DNA of 16,499 nucleotides from CTSOIL-112 sp049291875 (GTDB taxonomy: Bacteria; Pseudomonadota; Gammaproteobacteria; Burkholderiales; Burkholderiaceae). Position 1 is the first letter of the stretch; each line of letters begins with the position of its first letter. Shown here piece by piece: positions 1-7,265 of this stretch. The stretch covers positions 1 to 16,499 of the forward strand of contig JBATQE010000033.1 of assembly GCA_049291875.1 (NCBI GenBank), written 5' to 3'. The translations under genes and the position numbers were made by a program. The notes under the pieces are model-generated. The model did not search any database and was not told where the DNA came from. It worked only from the letters and a program-made list of their open reading frames with translations.

Positions 1-123
1 GCTTCATTAACTTTTACAATACCGTTAAACCTCACAAATCATTAAATAACTTAACCCCCTACGAGATACTACAAAATTACTTTTATCAAACAAACTGTAA
101 ACAACCCGATTAATTCTTACATA
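1..123. other. AT-rich DNA downstream of rph
   Basis: This AT-rich stretch follows the rph stop codon and runs to the window edge. I see no open reading frame, RNA gene or convincing hairpin with a U-tract, so the rph terminator, if there is one, lies outside the window or is Rho-dependent. Confidence 0.5.
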
Positions 124-843
124 TTAATATTGCTGCGCCGACTGCAATCGGCTCAACTCAGCGATCCCCTTTTGCGCCAACGCCAACAAGGCATTCAGCT
201 CCTCGGTGCTAAACGGCACGCCCTCAGCCGTGCCCTGAATCTCGACGAAGCCACCCTTACCCGTCATCACCACGTTCATATCGGTGTCGCAGTTGGAATC
301 CTCGTTGTAATCCAAATCGAGCATCGGCACGCCGCCGACCACGCCGACCGAAATTGCCGCCACCGAGTCAATAATCGGGCTGTGCGTGATTTTGCCCTGC
401 GCGAGTAACCACGCCACCGCATCGGCCAACGCTACATACGCACCGGTGATGCTCGCCGTACGCGTGCCGCCATCGGCCTGAATCACGTCGCAGTCAATCT
501 GAATGGTGCGCTCACCCAATTGGCTCAAATCCACCACCGAACGCAGCGCGCGACCGATGAGACGCTGAATCTCCTGCGTGCGGCCGGATTGCTTGCCGCG
601 CGCGGCTTCACGGTCACTGCGCGTGTGCGTCGAGCGCGGCAGCATACCGTATTCCGCCGTCACCCAGCCTTCACCACTGCCTTTTTTATGCGGCGGCACT
701 TTGTCCAGCACGCTGGCGGTGCACAGCACCTTGGTATCGCCAAACTCGATCAAAACCGAGCCTTCCGCGTGCTTGGTATAGCCCCGGGTGATGGTGACAG
801 GGCGCAAACTGTCGGGCGCGCGGTTGTCGTGTCGGTGTATCAT
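124..843 (-). CDS. rph: Ribonuclease PH
   Basis: This 239-residue protein is a phosphate-dependent 3'-5' exoribonuclease that trims the 3' ends of tRNA precursors and other structured RNAs, acting in the cytoplasm as a ring of subunits. The length is the usual one for the family. The sequence shows the family signature around residues 88-101 (GRTQEIQRLIGR), GERTI at 110-114, and the phosphate-binding GGTRTASITG stretch at about 125-134. It is full length, without the C-terminal frameshift known from some E. coli K-12 strains. The ATG is preceded by a purine-rich AGAGAGAA ribosome-binding site. It diverges from yicC with only 33 bp between start codons, an arrangement also known from enterobacteria. 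Identification is secure. Confidence 0.97.
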   Translation of the reverse strand: MIHRHDNRAPDSLRPVTITRGYTKHAEGSVLIEFGDTKVLCTASVLDKVPPHKKGSGEGWVTAEYGMLPRSTHTRSDREAARGKQSGRTQEIQRLIGRALRSVVDLSQLGERTIQIDCDVIQADGGTRTASITGAYVALADAVAWLLAQGKITHSPIIDSVAAISVGVVGGVPMLDLDYNEDSNCDTDMNVVMTGKGGFVEIQGTAEGVPFSTEELNALLALAQKGIAELSRLQSAQQY

Positions 844-862
844 TATGTTTTCTCTCTTTGGT

Positions 863-868
863 TAAAAT
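863..868 (+). promoter_or_regulatory. Candidate -10 box of yicC
   Basis: TAAAAT sits 8 bp before the yicC ATG, and no good -35 hexamer is visible at the right distance. If it is used, transcription would start within one or two bases of the ATG, giving a nearly leaderless mRNA. That would fit the absence of a Shine-Dalgarno sequence before this start. Weak evidence. Confidence 0.25.
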
Positions 869-876
869 CACTACGT

Positions 877-1845
877 ATGAGTTCGCATTCTACCCAGCCC
901 GCCGATAATGTTCAAATTTACAGCATGACCGGCTTTGGCCAAGCTCAGGTTGCTTCGCAACTGTGCCGCCTGTCCATGCAATTGAAAAGTGTCAACAGCC
1001 GATTTCTCGATTTGAGCATCAAACTACCCGATGAGCTGGCGCCATTTGAAGGACACATCCGCGAAACGCTCACGCGCGCGGTCAAACGTGGCAAACTCGA
1101 ATGCAAAATCAGCTGGCAAACCCTCTTGCCCTCCGATGAAAACAGCTCGGCGCAGCTCATCAACCACAATGCGCTACAACAAGCCCTCGCCCTACAAAAC
1201 GCATTGCTGGCGCAGGCGCCGAACGCCGCACCGCTCAGCGTCAACACGCTGCTCAACTGGCCGGGTGTCGTACCGAGCAGCGCAGGCGCGGCGGACGTAT
1301 TGGGCGCGGTCACGACCGAACAAATCACTGAACTGACCCAAGCCGCATTGGCACAATTTTTAGCCAGCCGCGCGCACGAAGGCGCGCACCTAAAACAAAC
1401 CATTGTAGAGCGACTGGATGCAATTCAAACCATCGTCGCCGATTTGCGCATTCAACTGCCCGAACTGCTCGCGCATCAGGAACAAAAACTCACCGAACGT
1501 TTGCTCAAAGCCTTGGACGCAGGCAAAAACGACGTCGCCATCGCCACCTCCGCCATTCCACGCGAGGAGCTGCTCGAACGCATCAAGCAAGAAGTCAGCC
1601 TGACCGCCATTCGGATTGATGTCGCCGAAGAGCTGGATCGCCTCGACGGACATCTGCGCAATGCACGCCAAAACCTATCCGAGGGCGGCAATGTCGGCAA
1701 AAAACTCGATTTTTTGATGCAGGAATTCAACCGCGAGGCCAATACGCTCGGCTCCAAATCCGCCAGCCTGACACAAACCCAAGCCTCACTCGAACTCAAA
1801 CTCATCATTGAACAAATGCGCGAGCAGGTGCAAAATTTGGAATAA
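877..1845 (+). CDS. yicC: YicC-family endoribonuclease
   Basis: This 322-residue protein belongs to the YicC/YloC family, reported to have endoribonuclease activity that affects small-RNA and mRNA turnover. The N-terminal YicC domain begins with SMTGFG (residues 16-21). The C-terminal DUF1732 part, about residues 235-322, contains EELLERIKQE, the EELDRLDGHL segment and the signature KLDFLMQEFNREANTLGSKS. Most homologues start three to five residues before the MTGF motif; here an ATG at 877 gives about 15 extra residues. The frame stays open far upstream, but that part is antisense to rph, so the ATG at 877 is the sensible start. No Shine-Dalgarno sequence precedes it. It is followed after 37 bp by gmk in the same direction, probably as one operon. 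Confidence 0.93.
   Translation: MSSHSTQPADNVQIYSMTGFGQAQVASQLCRLSMQLKSVNSRFLDLSIKLPDELAPFEGHIRETLTRAVKRGKLECKISWQTLLPSDENSSAQLINHNALQQALALQNALLAQAPNAAPLSVNTLLNWPGVVPSSAGAADVLGAVTTEQITELTQAALAQFLASRAHEGAHLKQTIVERLDAIQTIVADLRIQLPELLAHQEQKLTERLLKALDAGKNDVAIATSAIPREELLERIKQEVSLTAIRIDVAEELDRLDGHLRNARQNLSEGGNVGKKLDFLMQEFNREANTLGSKSASLTQTQASLELKLIIEQMREQVQNLE
887..915 (-). promoter_or_regulatory. Candidate rph promoter inside the start of yicC
   Basis: On the minus strand TTGAAC (910-915) and TAGAAT (887-892) are separated by 17 bp, a plausible sigma70 pair. It would start the rph transcript near 880 and give a leader of about 37 nt containing the AGAGAG ribosome-binding site. The element lies within the first codons of yicC. 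Judged by eye only. Confidence 0.4.
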
Positions 1846-1882
1846 CCCAAATAAATAAAAACCCAAACACAGTAGGAATTGT

Positions 1883-2542
1883 ATGAACAGCCCCCTTTCC
1901 AACGCCCACATCGGTAGTTTATTCGTCGTCGTCGCTCCGAGCGGCGCAGGCAAATCATCGCTCGTCAACGAATTGCTCAAAAGCGATGACAACATCCTGC
2001 TGTCCGTTTCGCACACCACGCGTGCGCCGCGCGTCGGCGAAGTGGACGGCGTGGCCTACCATTTCACCACGGTGGACGATTTTTTGGCCAAACGCGCCGC
2101 AGGCGGCTTCATTGAGTCCGCCGAGGTTCATGGTAATTATTACGGCACCTCAAAAGATTGGATTGTCTCGGCGCTGACTTCGGGCAAAGACGTTCTGCTG
2201 GAGATTGACTGGCAGGGCGCACAGCAGGTGCGCACGCATTTTCCCGACATGATCGGCATTTTCATCCTACCGCCGTCGATGGAAGCATTGAATGAGCGCC
2301 TGCACAAACGCGGTACGGACAGCGAAGAGGTGATCGCCCGACGACTGGCGGCGGCCAAAAATGAAATGGCGCACGCAGGTGAGTGTGAATATGTTATCAT
2401 TAACCACCTATTTTCCACCGCTTTGGCGCAATTGCAGCAGATTGTTGGCGCGTCACGATTGCGGTTTGCCTCACAAAAGGCACGTTATCCCGATATTTTC
2501 AAAGATTTGATGACACCGAGTGATGCTAAACCTTGTGCATAA
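1883..2542 (+). CDS. gmk: Guanylate kinase
   Basis: The 219-residue enzyme phosphorylates GMP to GDP with ATP, feeding GTP and (p)ppGpp pools in the cytoplasm. The P-loop APSGAGKS lies at residues 18-25. The GMP-binding segment SVSHTTRAPR spans 41-50, and NYYGTS at 85-90 is the usual tyrosine-containing GMP contact. The C-terminal part carries the lid-region arginines (RLHKRGTDSEEVIARRL). Length is within the family range, with a short extra N-terminus. The ATG is preceded by AGGA at normal spacing. It lies between yicC and rpoZ, the classical arrangement, and upstream of the (p)ppGpp enzyme that uses its product pathway. Confidence 0.97.
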   Translation: MNSPLSNAHIGSLFVVVAPSGAGKSSLVNELLKSDDNILLSVSHTTRAPRVGEVDGVAYHFTTVDDFLAKRAAGGFIESAEVHGNYYGTSKDWIVSALTSGKDVLLEIDWQGAQQVRTHFPDMIGIFILPPSMEALNERLHKRGTDSEEVIARRLAAAKNEMAHAGECEYVIINHLFSTALAQLQQIVGASRLRFASQKARYPDIFKDLMTPSDAKPCA

Positions 2543-2608
2543 ACCCCTTGTACATTGAGATTAAACCGGTTACCGATGATCTTGGAATTTGATTGAAAGA
2601 GTAAAAAA

Positions 2609-2812
2609 ATGGCACGTATTACCGTAGAAGATTGCTTGAAAAACATCCCGAATCGCTTTGACATGACGTTGTCGGCGACCTATCGCGCACGTCAATTGGC
2701 GCAGGGTCACAGCCCGAAAATCGCCAGCAACGACAAACCGACCGTGACCGCCCTGCGCGAAATCGCCGCAGGTGAAGTAGGTACCGAGATGTTGCTCAAA
2801 GTACCGAATTGA
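2609..2812 (+). CDS. rpoZ: RNA polymerase omega subunit
   Basis: This 67-residue protein is the omega subunit, which binds the beta' subunit, assists RNA polymerase assembly and contributes to the ppGpp-binding site in proteobacteria. It opens with the family signature MARITVEDCLKNIPNRFDM and contains the RARQLAQG segment expected in helix 2. It is shorter than E. coli omega (91 residues) and has little C-terminal tail, as in many betaproteobacteria. A weak AAAGAG ribosome-binding site precedes the ATG. It follows gmk by 66 bp and is followed by an intrinsic terminator and then spoT, the standard neighbourhood. Confidence 0.96.
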   Translation: MARITVEDCLKNIPNRFDMTLSATYRARQLAQGHSPKIASNDKPTVTALREIAAGEVGTEMLLKVPN

Positions 2813-2831
2813 TTCGCCCCGTCTGATCGAC

Positions 2832-2857
2832 AAGCCATTGTTTCAATGGCTTTTTTT
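2832..2857 (+). terminator. Intrinsic terminator after rpoZ
   Basis: A perfect 9-bp stem (AAGCCATTG / CAATGGCTT) closes a TTT loop and runs directly into seven T residues. It would end the yicC-gmk-rpoZ transcript, or attenuate readthrough into spoT. Confidence 0.85.
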
Positions 2858-2866
2858 GCCTATAAC
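2838..2866 (+). promoter_or_regulatory. Candidate spoT promoter overlapping the rpoZ terminator
   Basis: TTGTTT (2838-2843), within the terminator stem-loop, and TATAAC (2861-2866) are 17 bp apart. The -10 matches consensus at five of six positions, the -35 at three of six. It would place a start about 27 bp before the spoT ATG. No Shine-Dalgarno sequence is visible before that ATG. Tentative. Confidence 0.3.
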
Positions 2867-2899
2867 TGAACCGAGTATTGACCTAAAAAACGATTACCT

Positions 2900-5191
2900 A
2901 TGTCCGACGAGCAGAACACGACCCAGCCAACCACGGAGCAAGCGTTCCACGCGACCAGCTTCACCACGGCGGTGTCACCTGAACACAAAAAGCAACACGC
3001 CGAGTTGATCAAAACCGGCTTGGACGGCTTGTTCGGGCAACTGCGCAGCTATTTGTCGGAGCAAGAGTGCGCCCGCATCCGTGCGGCCTTTACCGTCGCT
3101 GACGCCGCGCATCTCGGACAATATCGTCAAACCGGCGAACCCTACATCACCCATCCGATTGCCGTGGCAACGCTGTGTGCGACGTGGAAACTGGATTCGC
3201 AGTCGATCAAGGCCGCGCTGCTGCACGACGTTTTGGAAGACTGTGGCATTGACAAAATCACGCTGGCCAATCAATTCGGCGCGCCGGTGGCCAATTTGGT
3301 CGATGGCCTGTCCAAACTGGACAAGTTGCATTTTGACAGTAAAGAGGCGCAGCAGGCCGAGAGCTTTCGCAAGATGCTGCTCGCCATGGCCGACGATGTG
3401 CGCGTCATCCTGATCAAACTGGCCGACCGCCTGCACAATCTGTCAACGATGGAGACGATGCGCGCGGACAAGCGCAAACGCATCGCGCAGGAAACCCTCG
3501 AAATCTACGCGCCGATCGCACATCGACTCGGATTGGACGATATTTATCGCCAACTCGAAGATTTATGCTTCGAGCAAATTCACCCGTGGCGCGCGCGCGT
3601 ACTGCGCGAAGCGTTGAAAGGTTCGCGCCAAGTCAAACGAGAGTTATTTGGCAAAGTGATTCACCAGATTCGTGAGAGTTTTTCCGCCGCGCAGATTCAG
3701 GCGGACATTTTTGGCCGCGAAAAAAACCTCGCCAGCACCTACTACAAGATGAAAAACAAAAAGCTGTCCCTGTCCAAAGTCATGGACGTGTACGGCTTTC
3801 GCGTGCTGGTCAACACGCGCAGCGACTGCTATCTGAGCCTCGGTATCTTGCACGGTCTGTTCAACCCCGTACCGGGACGATTCAAAGACTACATCGCCAT
3901 TCCGAAGAAAAACGGCTACCAATCCTTGCACACCGTCGTCCTGAACCACGTCGGCAAACCGATGGAGTTCCAAATTCGCACGCATGAGATGGAGCGCATC
4001 GCCGAGTCCGGCATTGCTACCCACTGGCTGTACAAAGAAACCGACGTCAGCTTCTCCGATGTACAAAAGCAATCGCACCTGACCCTGCAATCGCTACTGC
4101 ACATCCAGCAAAAGACCAACGACTCCATCGAATTTCTCGAACACATCAAAGTCGATTTATCACCGGATGCCGTCTACGTATTCACCCCGAAATCCAAAAT
4201 CCTCAGCCTGCCGCGTCAAGCGAGCGCGCTTGATTTCGCCTACGCCATTCACACCGACATTGGCAACCGTGCCGTCGGCGCCATCATCAACGGCATCGAC
4301 AGCCCGATCAGTCAAGAGCTGCATAACGGCGACCGTGTGCAAATCATCACCGATGCCAACGCACACCCCGCACCGATTTGGCTTAAATGGGTCAAAACCA
4401 GCAAAGCGCGCATGGAGCTACGCCACTATTTCAAATCCCGCCGTTCGGCTGAGTCCGCATTACTGGGCGAACAACTGCTGCGCCAAGCGATCGAACACAT
4501 CAATCTGCCCTACCCCGATCAAGTCAAAGACGGCTGGGAACGACTGCTCGGCGACGTCGGCAGTAAAACCCAAGAAGAATTCCTATCCGAAATCGGCCTC
4601 GGCATTCGCTACGCCAACATCAGCGCACAACGCTGGCTGTTTCTCAATCAAACACGCGACGCCAGCTCATCACAAAAAGCCGTACTCGAAGCCTCCGAAG
4701 AAGCCCTCGTCAAAAGCGACACCGAGCGCCTCATCATTCGCGGCGACGAGGCCAATACCGTCACCCTATCCAAATGCTGCCGTCCGATTCGCGGCGACGC
4801 CATCATCGGCTACCTCCAGAAAAAACAAGGATTGATCGTTCACACCGCAGACTGCCCTGTCGCACGCGCACAACGCAATCTCGACAACCTGCGCTGGATT
4901 GATCTTGAATGGGACACGCAAACCGATTTAGACATCAGCTTCCCCGTGGCGCTGTCCGTCATCGCCGTCAATGAAAAAGGGCTGCTGGCCAAAGTCGCCA
5001 GCCGCATCGCCGACGCGGGTGCCAATATCGCCGACGTCTCGCTCGAAACCCACAGTGGCGACGCCGACATCCGCATCATCATCGATGTCACCGACCGCTC
5101 GCACCTCGCGCACGTATTCAAAGCCGTGCGCACCCTGCGCCAAGTGAAAAAAATCAGCCGTCGGTTCAGCAAACCCAGCAAAAACCAATGA
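2900..5191 (+). CDS. spoT: Bifunctional (p)ppGpp synthetase/hydrolase (RelA/SpoT family)
   Basis: This 763-residue cytoplasmic enzyme makes and degrades (p)ppGpp, the stringent-response alarmone. The N-terminal HD hydrolase domain keeps all expected metal and nucleotide ligands: H85 (HP), H109-D110, E113-D114, D176 and N180. The synthetase domain, about 265-380, has D296 in MDVYGFRV, the GRFKDYIAIPKKNGYQSLHT block at 326-345, and E356/Q358 in EFQIRT. The RFKD motif at 327-330 is the form found in bifunctional enzymes; monofunctional RelA has an acidic version. A TGS domain lies at about 424-485, a zinc-finger-like CC pair at 626-627, and a C-terminal ACT domain at about 680-752. Both activities therefore look intact. 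It stands in the usual place after rpoZ and overlaps the next gene by four bases. Confidence 0.96.
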   Translation: MSDEQNTTQPTTEQAFHATSFTTAVSPEHKKQHAELIKTGLDGLFGQLRSYLSEQECARIRAAFTVADAAHLGQYRQTGEPYITHPIAVATLCATWKLDSQSIKAALLHDVLEDCGIDKITLANQFGAPVANLVDGLSKLDKLHFDSKEAQQAESFRKMLLAMADDVRVILIKLADRLHNLSTMETMRADKRKRIAQETLEIYAPIAHRLGLDDIYRQLEDLCFEQIHPWRARVLREALKGSRQVKRELFGKVIHQIRESFSAAQIQADIFGREKNLASTYYKMKNKKLSLSKVMDVYGFRVLVNTRSDCYLSLGILHGLFNPVPGRFKDYIAIPKKNGYQSLHTVVLNHVGKPMEFQIRTHEMERIAESGIATHWLYKETDVSFSDVQKQSHLTLQSLLHIQQKTNDSIEFLEHIKVDLSPDAVYVFTPKSKILSLPRQASALDFAYAIHTDIGNRAVGAIINGIDSPISQELHNGDRVQIITDANAHPAPIWLKWVKTSKARMELRHYFKSRRSAESALLGEQLLRQAIEHINLPYPDQVKDGWERLLGDVGSKTQEEFLSEIGLGIRYANISAQRWLFLNQTRDASSSQKAVLEASEEALVKSDTERLIIRGDEANTVTLSKCCRPIRGDAIIGYLQKKQGLIVHTADCPVARAQRNLDNLRWIDLEWDTQTDLDISFPVALSVIAVNEKGLLAKVASRIADAGANIADVSLETHSGDADIRIIIDVTDRSHLAHVFKAVRTLRQVKKISRRFSKPSKNQ

Positions 5192-5871
5192 ACCACCCAG
5201 ACCACGCCTCAAACCCCGAGGCACTCGAACAACGCATCAACGACGCCTTGCCACAAACCCAATGCACCCAATGCGGCTACAACGGCTGTGCGCCCTACGC
5301 CCACGCCATCGCATTCGAGCACGCCCCGATCAACCAATGCCCGCCCGGCGGCGCACTCGGCATCACCGAATTAGCCCGAATCACCGGCCAGCCCGTTATT
5401 GCACTCAACCCCGCCAATGGCATTGAACAGCCCCTGCGCGTCGCCTACATCGTCGAAGACGAATGCATCGGCTGCACCAAATGCATCCAAGCCTGCCCGG
5501 TTGACGCCATCGTCGGCGCAGCCAAACTCATGCACACCGTCATCGCCGAGCTATGCACCGGCTGCGAACTGTGCGTACCACCCTGCCCCGTTGACTGCAT
5601 CCAAATGCCAGTGGCTGCCAATCCAAACTGGACACGCGAGCGAGCGCATACCGCACGTGAACAATACCAATTCCGTGAACAACGCCTCAAACGCGAAAAA
5701 ACAGAGCGCGAACAACGCCGCCACCAAAAACTCGAACACAAACACGCCGATTTCACCGCCGAGCATCCGCCTGCGCAGTTTGAAAGCGATGACATCGAAC
5801 GCAAACGCGCCAGTATCGAAGCGGCACTGGCGCGAGCACGCGCTCGGCGAGGAACAAGCCATTCATCGTAA
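5188..5871 (+). CDS. rsxB: RnfB/RsxB-like ferredoxin
   Basis: The 227-residue protein resembles the iron-sulfur subunit RnfB/RsxB, as found in short form in betaproteobacteria. An N-terminal Fes (4Fe-4S) domain supplies C26, C29, C34 and C51. Two ferredoxin motifs follow: C93-C96-C99-C103 and C123-C126-C129-C133, each ending in CP. The N-terminal membrane helix of gammaproteobacterial RnfB is missing, so the protein is probably soluble. Residues 145-227 are very rich in Arg, Glu, Gln and Lys, likely helical, and end in a basic AALARARARR segment. The start codon overlaps the spoT stop (ATGA), which suggests translational coupling. No other rnf/rsx gene is in the window, so its redox partner cannot be named. 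Confidence 0.88.
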   Translation: MNHPDHASNPEALEQRINDALPQTQCTQCGYNGCAPYAHAIAFEHAPINQCPPGGALGITELARITGQPVIALNPANGIEQPLRVAYIVEDECIGCTKCIQACPVDAIVGAAKLMHTVIAELCTGCELCVPPCPVDCIQMPVAANPNWTRERAHTAREQYQFREQRLKREKTEREQRRHQKLEHKHADFTAEHPPAQFESDDIERKRASIEAALARARARRGTSHSS

Positions 5872-5890
5872 TACCTATGGTGCAAAGACA

Positions 5891-5919
5891 GTAGGGCCGG
5901 GTTTTAAACCCGCCCCTAC
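5891..5919. repeat. REP-like palindrome
   Basis: A 29-bp near-perfect palindrome with arms GTAGGGcCGGGTTT and AAACCCGCCCCTAC around one central T; 13 of 14 positions pair, with one C-C mismatch. It lies in the short gap between the converging rsxB and HD-protein genes. There is no T-tract, so it is not a standard intrinsic terminator. Its GC-rich, extragenic, convergent-gene position is typical of REP-type dispersed repeats. Copy number elsewhere in the genome is unknown. Confidence 0.6.
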
Positions 5920-5956
5920 ATCACGACAATAGCTAATCAGATGCGCAATTCGCACA

Positions 5957-6379
5957 TTACTCTTGTTTCAAATAGGCCAAAACCCCTTCATACTCCCGCA
6001 AGCGCGCATAGTCCTCCGCCGTTGGATGACCAATCCGCGCAAGGTTCATATTGTCAGCGACATCAGCGAGCTTCACTTGTAACGCCAGCGGATGGGCTTT
6101 AGCACGCACGGCAGCGTCCATGCGTTTTTCCCCCGGGCGTTTGGTCAGCGCCTCAACAGCAGCAATGATGTCGGCATCGAAGCCCGCTTGGGCCAAATCA
6201 TCGTAGGTGATCGGCGTGTCTTCGACCACGTCGTGCAGGACGGCGACGATGCGCGCGCGTTCATCGGTCTGCGCCAGCGCGACACGCATGGGGTGGCAGA
6301 TATAGGGCGCGCCTGCGAGGTCGTATTGACCTTTATGCGCGCGTGCGGCGAGCGCAAGGGCGTCTTCAAATGTGGGCAT
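5957..6379 (-). CDS. Small HD-domain (p)ppGpp hydrolase-like protein
   Basis: From the chosen start this is a 140-residue protein made of a single HD domain. The metal and substrate ligand pattern of SpoT/Mesh1 hydrolases is complete: H29 (CHP), H49-D50, E53-D54, and D106/N110 in VKLADVADN. There is no synthetase, TGS or ACT domain. Stand-alone proteins of this type (small alarmone hydrolases, Mesh1-like) can remove pyrophosphate from (p)ppGpp, and Mesh1 also acts on NADPH; the substrate here is inferred, not shown. The ATG at 6379 follows AGAGAA at useful spacing. Upstream in-frame ATGs would add 6 or 17 residues without a visible ribosome-binding site, and the longest form would start inside the pssA terminator. 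It lies within 800 bp of spoT but on the opposite strand. Confidence 0.8.
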   Translation of the reverse strand: MPTFEDALALAARAHKGQYDLAGAPYICHPMRVALAQTDERARIVAVLHDVVEDTPITYDDLAQAGFDADIIAAVEALTKRPGEKRMDAAVRAKAHPLALQVKLADVADNMNLARIGHPTAEDYARLREYEGVLAYLKQE

Positions 6380-6410
6380 ATTTTTCTCTGAATTCATTAT
6401 TTTTGGGTAT

Positions 6411-6441
6411 AAAAAACGCCTGCGTCGCACGCAAGCGTTTT
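6411..6441 (-). terminator. Intrinsic terminator after pssA
   Basis: Read on the minus strand, a hairpin of about 12 bp (AAAACGCTTGCGT ... ACGCAGGCGTTTT, one mismatch) is followed by six T residues. It lies 18 bp past the pssA stop and just before the HD-protein gene, so that gene probably has its own promoter or depends on readthrough. Confidence 0.8.
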
Positions 6442-6458
6442 GGGATTAGGTTGTGAAA

Positions 6459-7265
6459 TTAGCTTTTGCGTTGTTTTTTCAACGACTCGCCTTTTGACCA
6501 ACGCCACAGCCACAGCACGTAGCCGGAGAGCGCGTAGGCGACGAACAAGCCAAATAGTGCGAATGGCGGCCATGCGATAATGCAAAGCATGATACCAACG
6601 AACATCAGTAGCTTGACGAACGGCACGGAGTGCTGCACATCCATTGCTTTTCCGCTCGAATAGCGAATATTGGTAATCATGGACAGTCCGGCAAACAGAG
6701 TAACCGCAATGGCGATGTAGGGAATCGCTTCCGCCGGAATCGGCAGGTCTTTTTCCTCGACCAGCCAAACCATGCCCGCCGTGAGTGCCGCCGCCGATGG
6801 GCTGGGCAGCCCTTGGAAATAACGCTTGTCGATGACGTCGGTGTTGATATTGAACCGCGCCAAGCGCAATGCCGCACACACGGTGTAAATAAAGGCAACG
6901 ATCAACCCCAAACGCCCCGTCCCCAGCCCATGCAACTGCCATTCGTAGACGACCAACGCCGGCGCGACGCCGAACGAGACCATATCCGCGAGGCTGTCGT
7001 ACTGCTCGCCAAACGCACTTTGGGTTTTGGTCAGTCGCGCCACACGCCCGTCCATACCATCGAGTACCATGGCGCAGAAAATTGAGACTGCTGCGATATT
7101 AAACTCGTGGCTCATGGCCTTGACGATCGCAAAAAAGCCTGCGAACAACGCCGCCGTGGTGAAGGCATTCGGCAGCAGGTAAATCGCACGGTGACGCGCG
7201 GGGATATGCCCCGCCTCGCGGCCAAATTCGTCAATCACCTTGATATCAGAATGTTGCTCAGTCAT
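6459..7265 (-). CDS. pssA: CDP-diacylglycerol-serine O-phosphatidyltransferase
   Basis: This 268-residue membrane enzyme transfers serine onto CDP-diacylglycerol to make phosphatidylserine. The CDP-alcohol phosphatidyltransferase signature is complete: D69..D72-G73..A76-R77 followed by G86...D90...D94. Several hydrophobic helices are visible, for example around residues 30-65, 110-130 and 220-258. This is the polytopic type, not the peripheral E. coli type. The ATG overlaps the end of psd by 8 bp (ATGACTGA) and is preceded by GAGGA within psd, pointing to translational coupling. A longer in-frame version reaching back into psd has no support. The last residues are basic (KKQRKS). With psd it forms the phosphatidylethanolamine branch. 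Confidence 0.94.
   Translation of the reverse strand: MTEQHSDIKVIDEFGREAGHIPARHRAIYLLPNAFTTAALFAGFFAIVKAMSHEFNIAAVSIFCAMVLDGMDGRVARLTKTQSAFGEQYDSLADMVSFGVAPALVVYEWQLHGLGTGRLGLIVAFIYTVCAALRLARFNINTDVIDKRYFQGLPSPSAAALTAGMVWLVEEKDLPIPAEAIPYIAIAVTLFAGLSMITNIRYSSGKAMDVQHSVPFVKLLMFVGIMLCIIAWPPFALFGLFVAYALSGYVLWLWRWSKGESLKKQRKS

Noticed and set aside
520..876. In-frame upstream extension of yicC by 119 codons
   Set aside because: It is antisense to the well-conserved rph gene and its translation resembles no YicC N-terminus; the ATG at 877 suits the family length.
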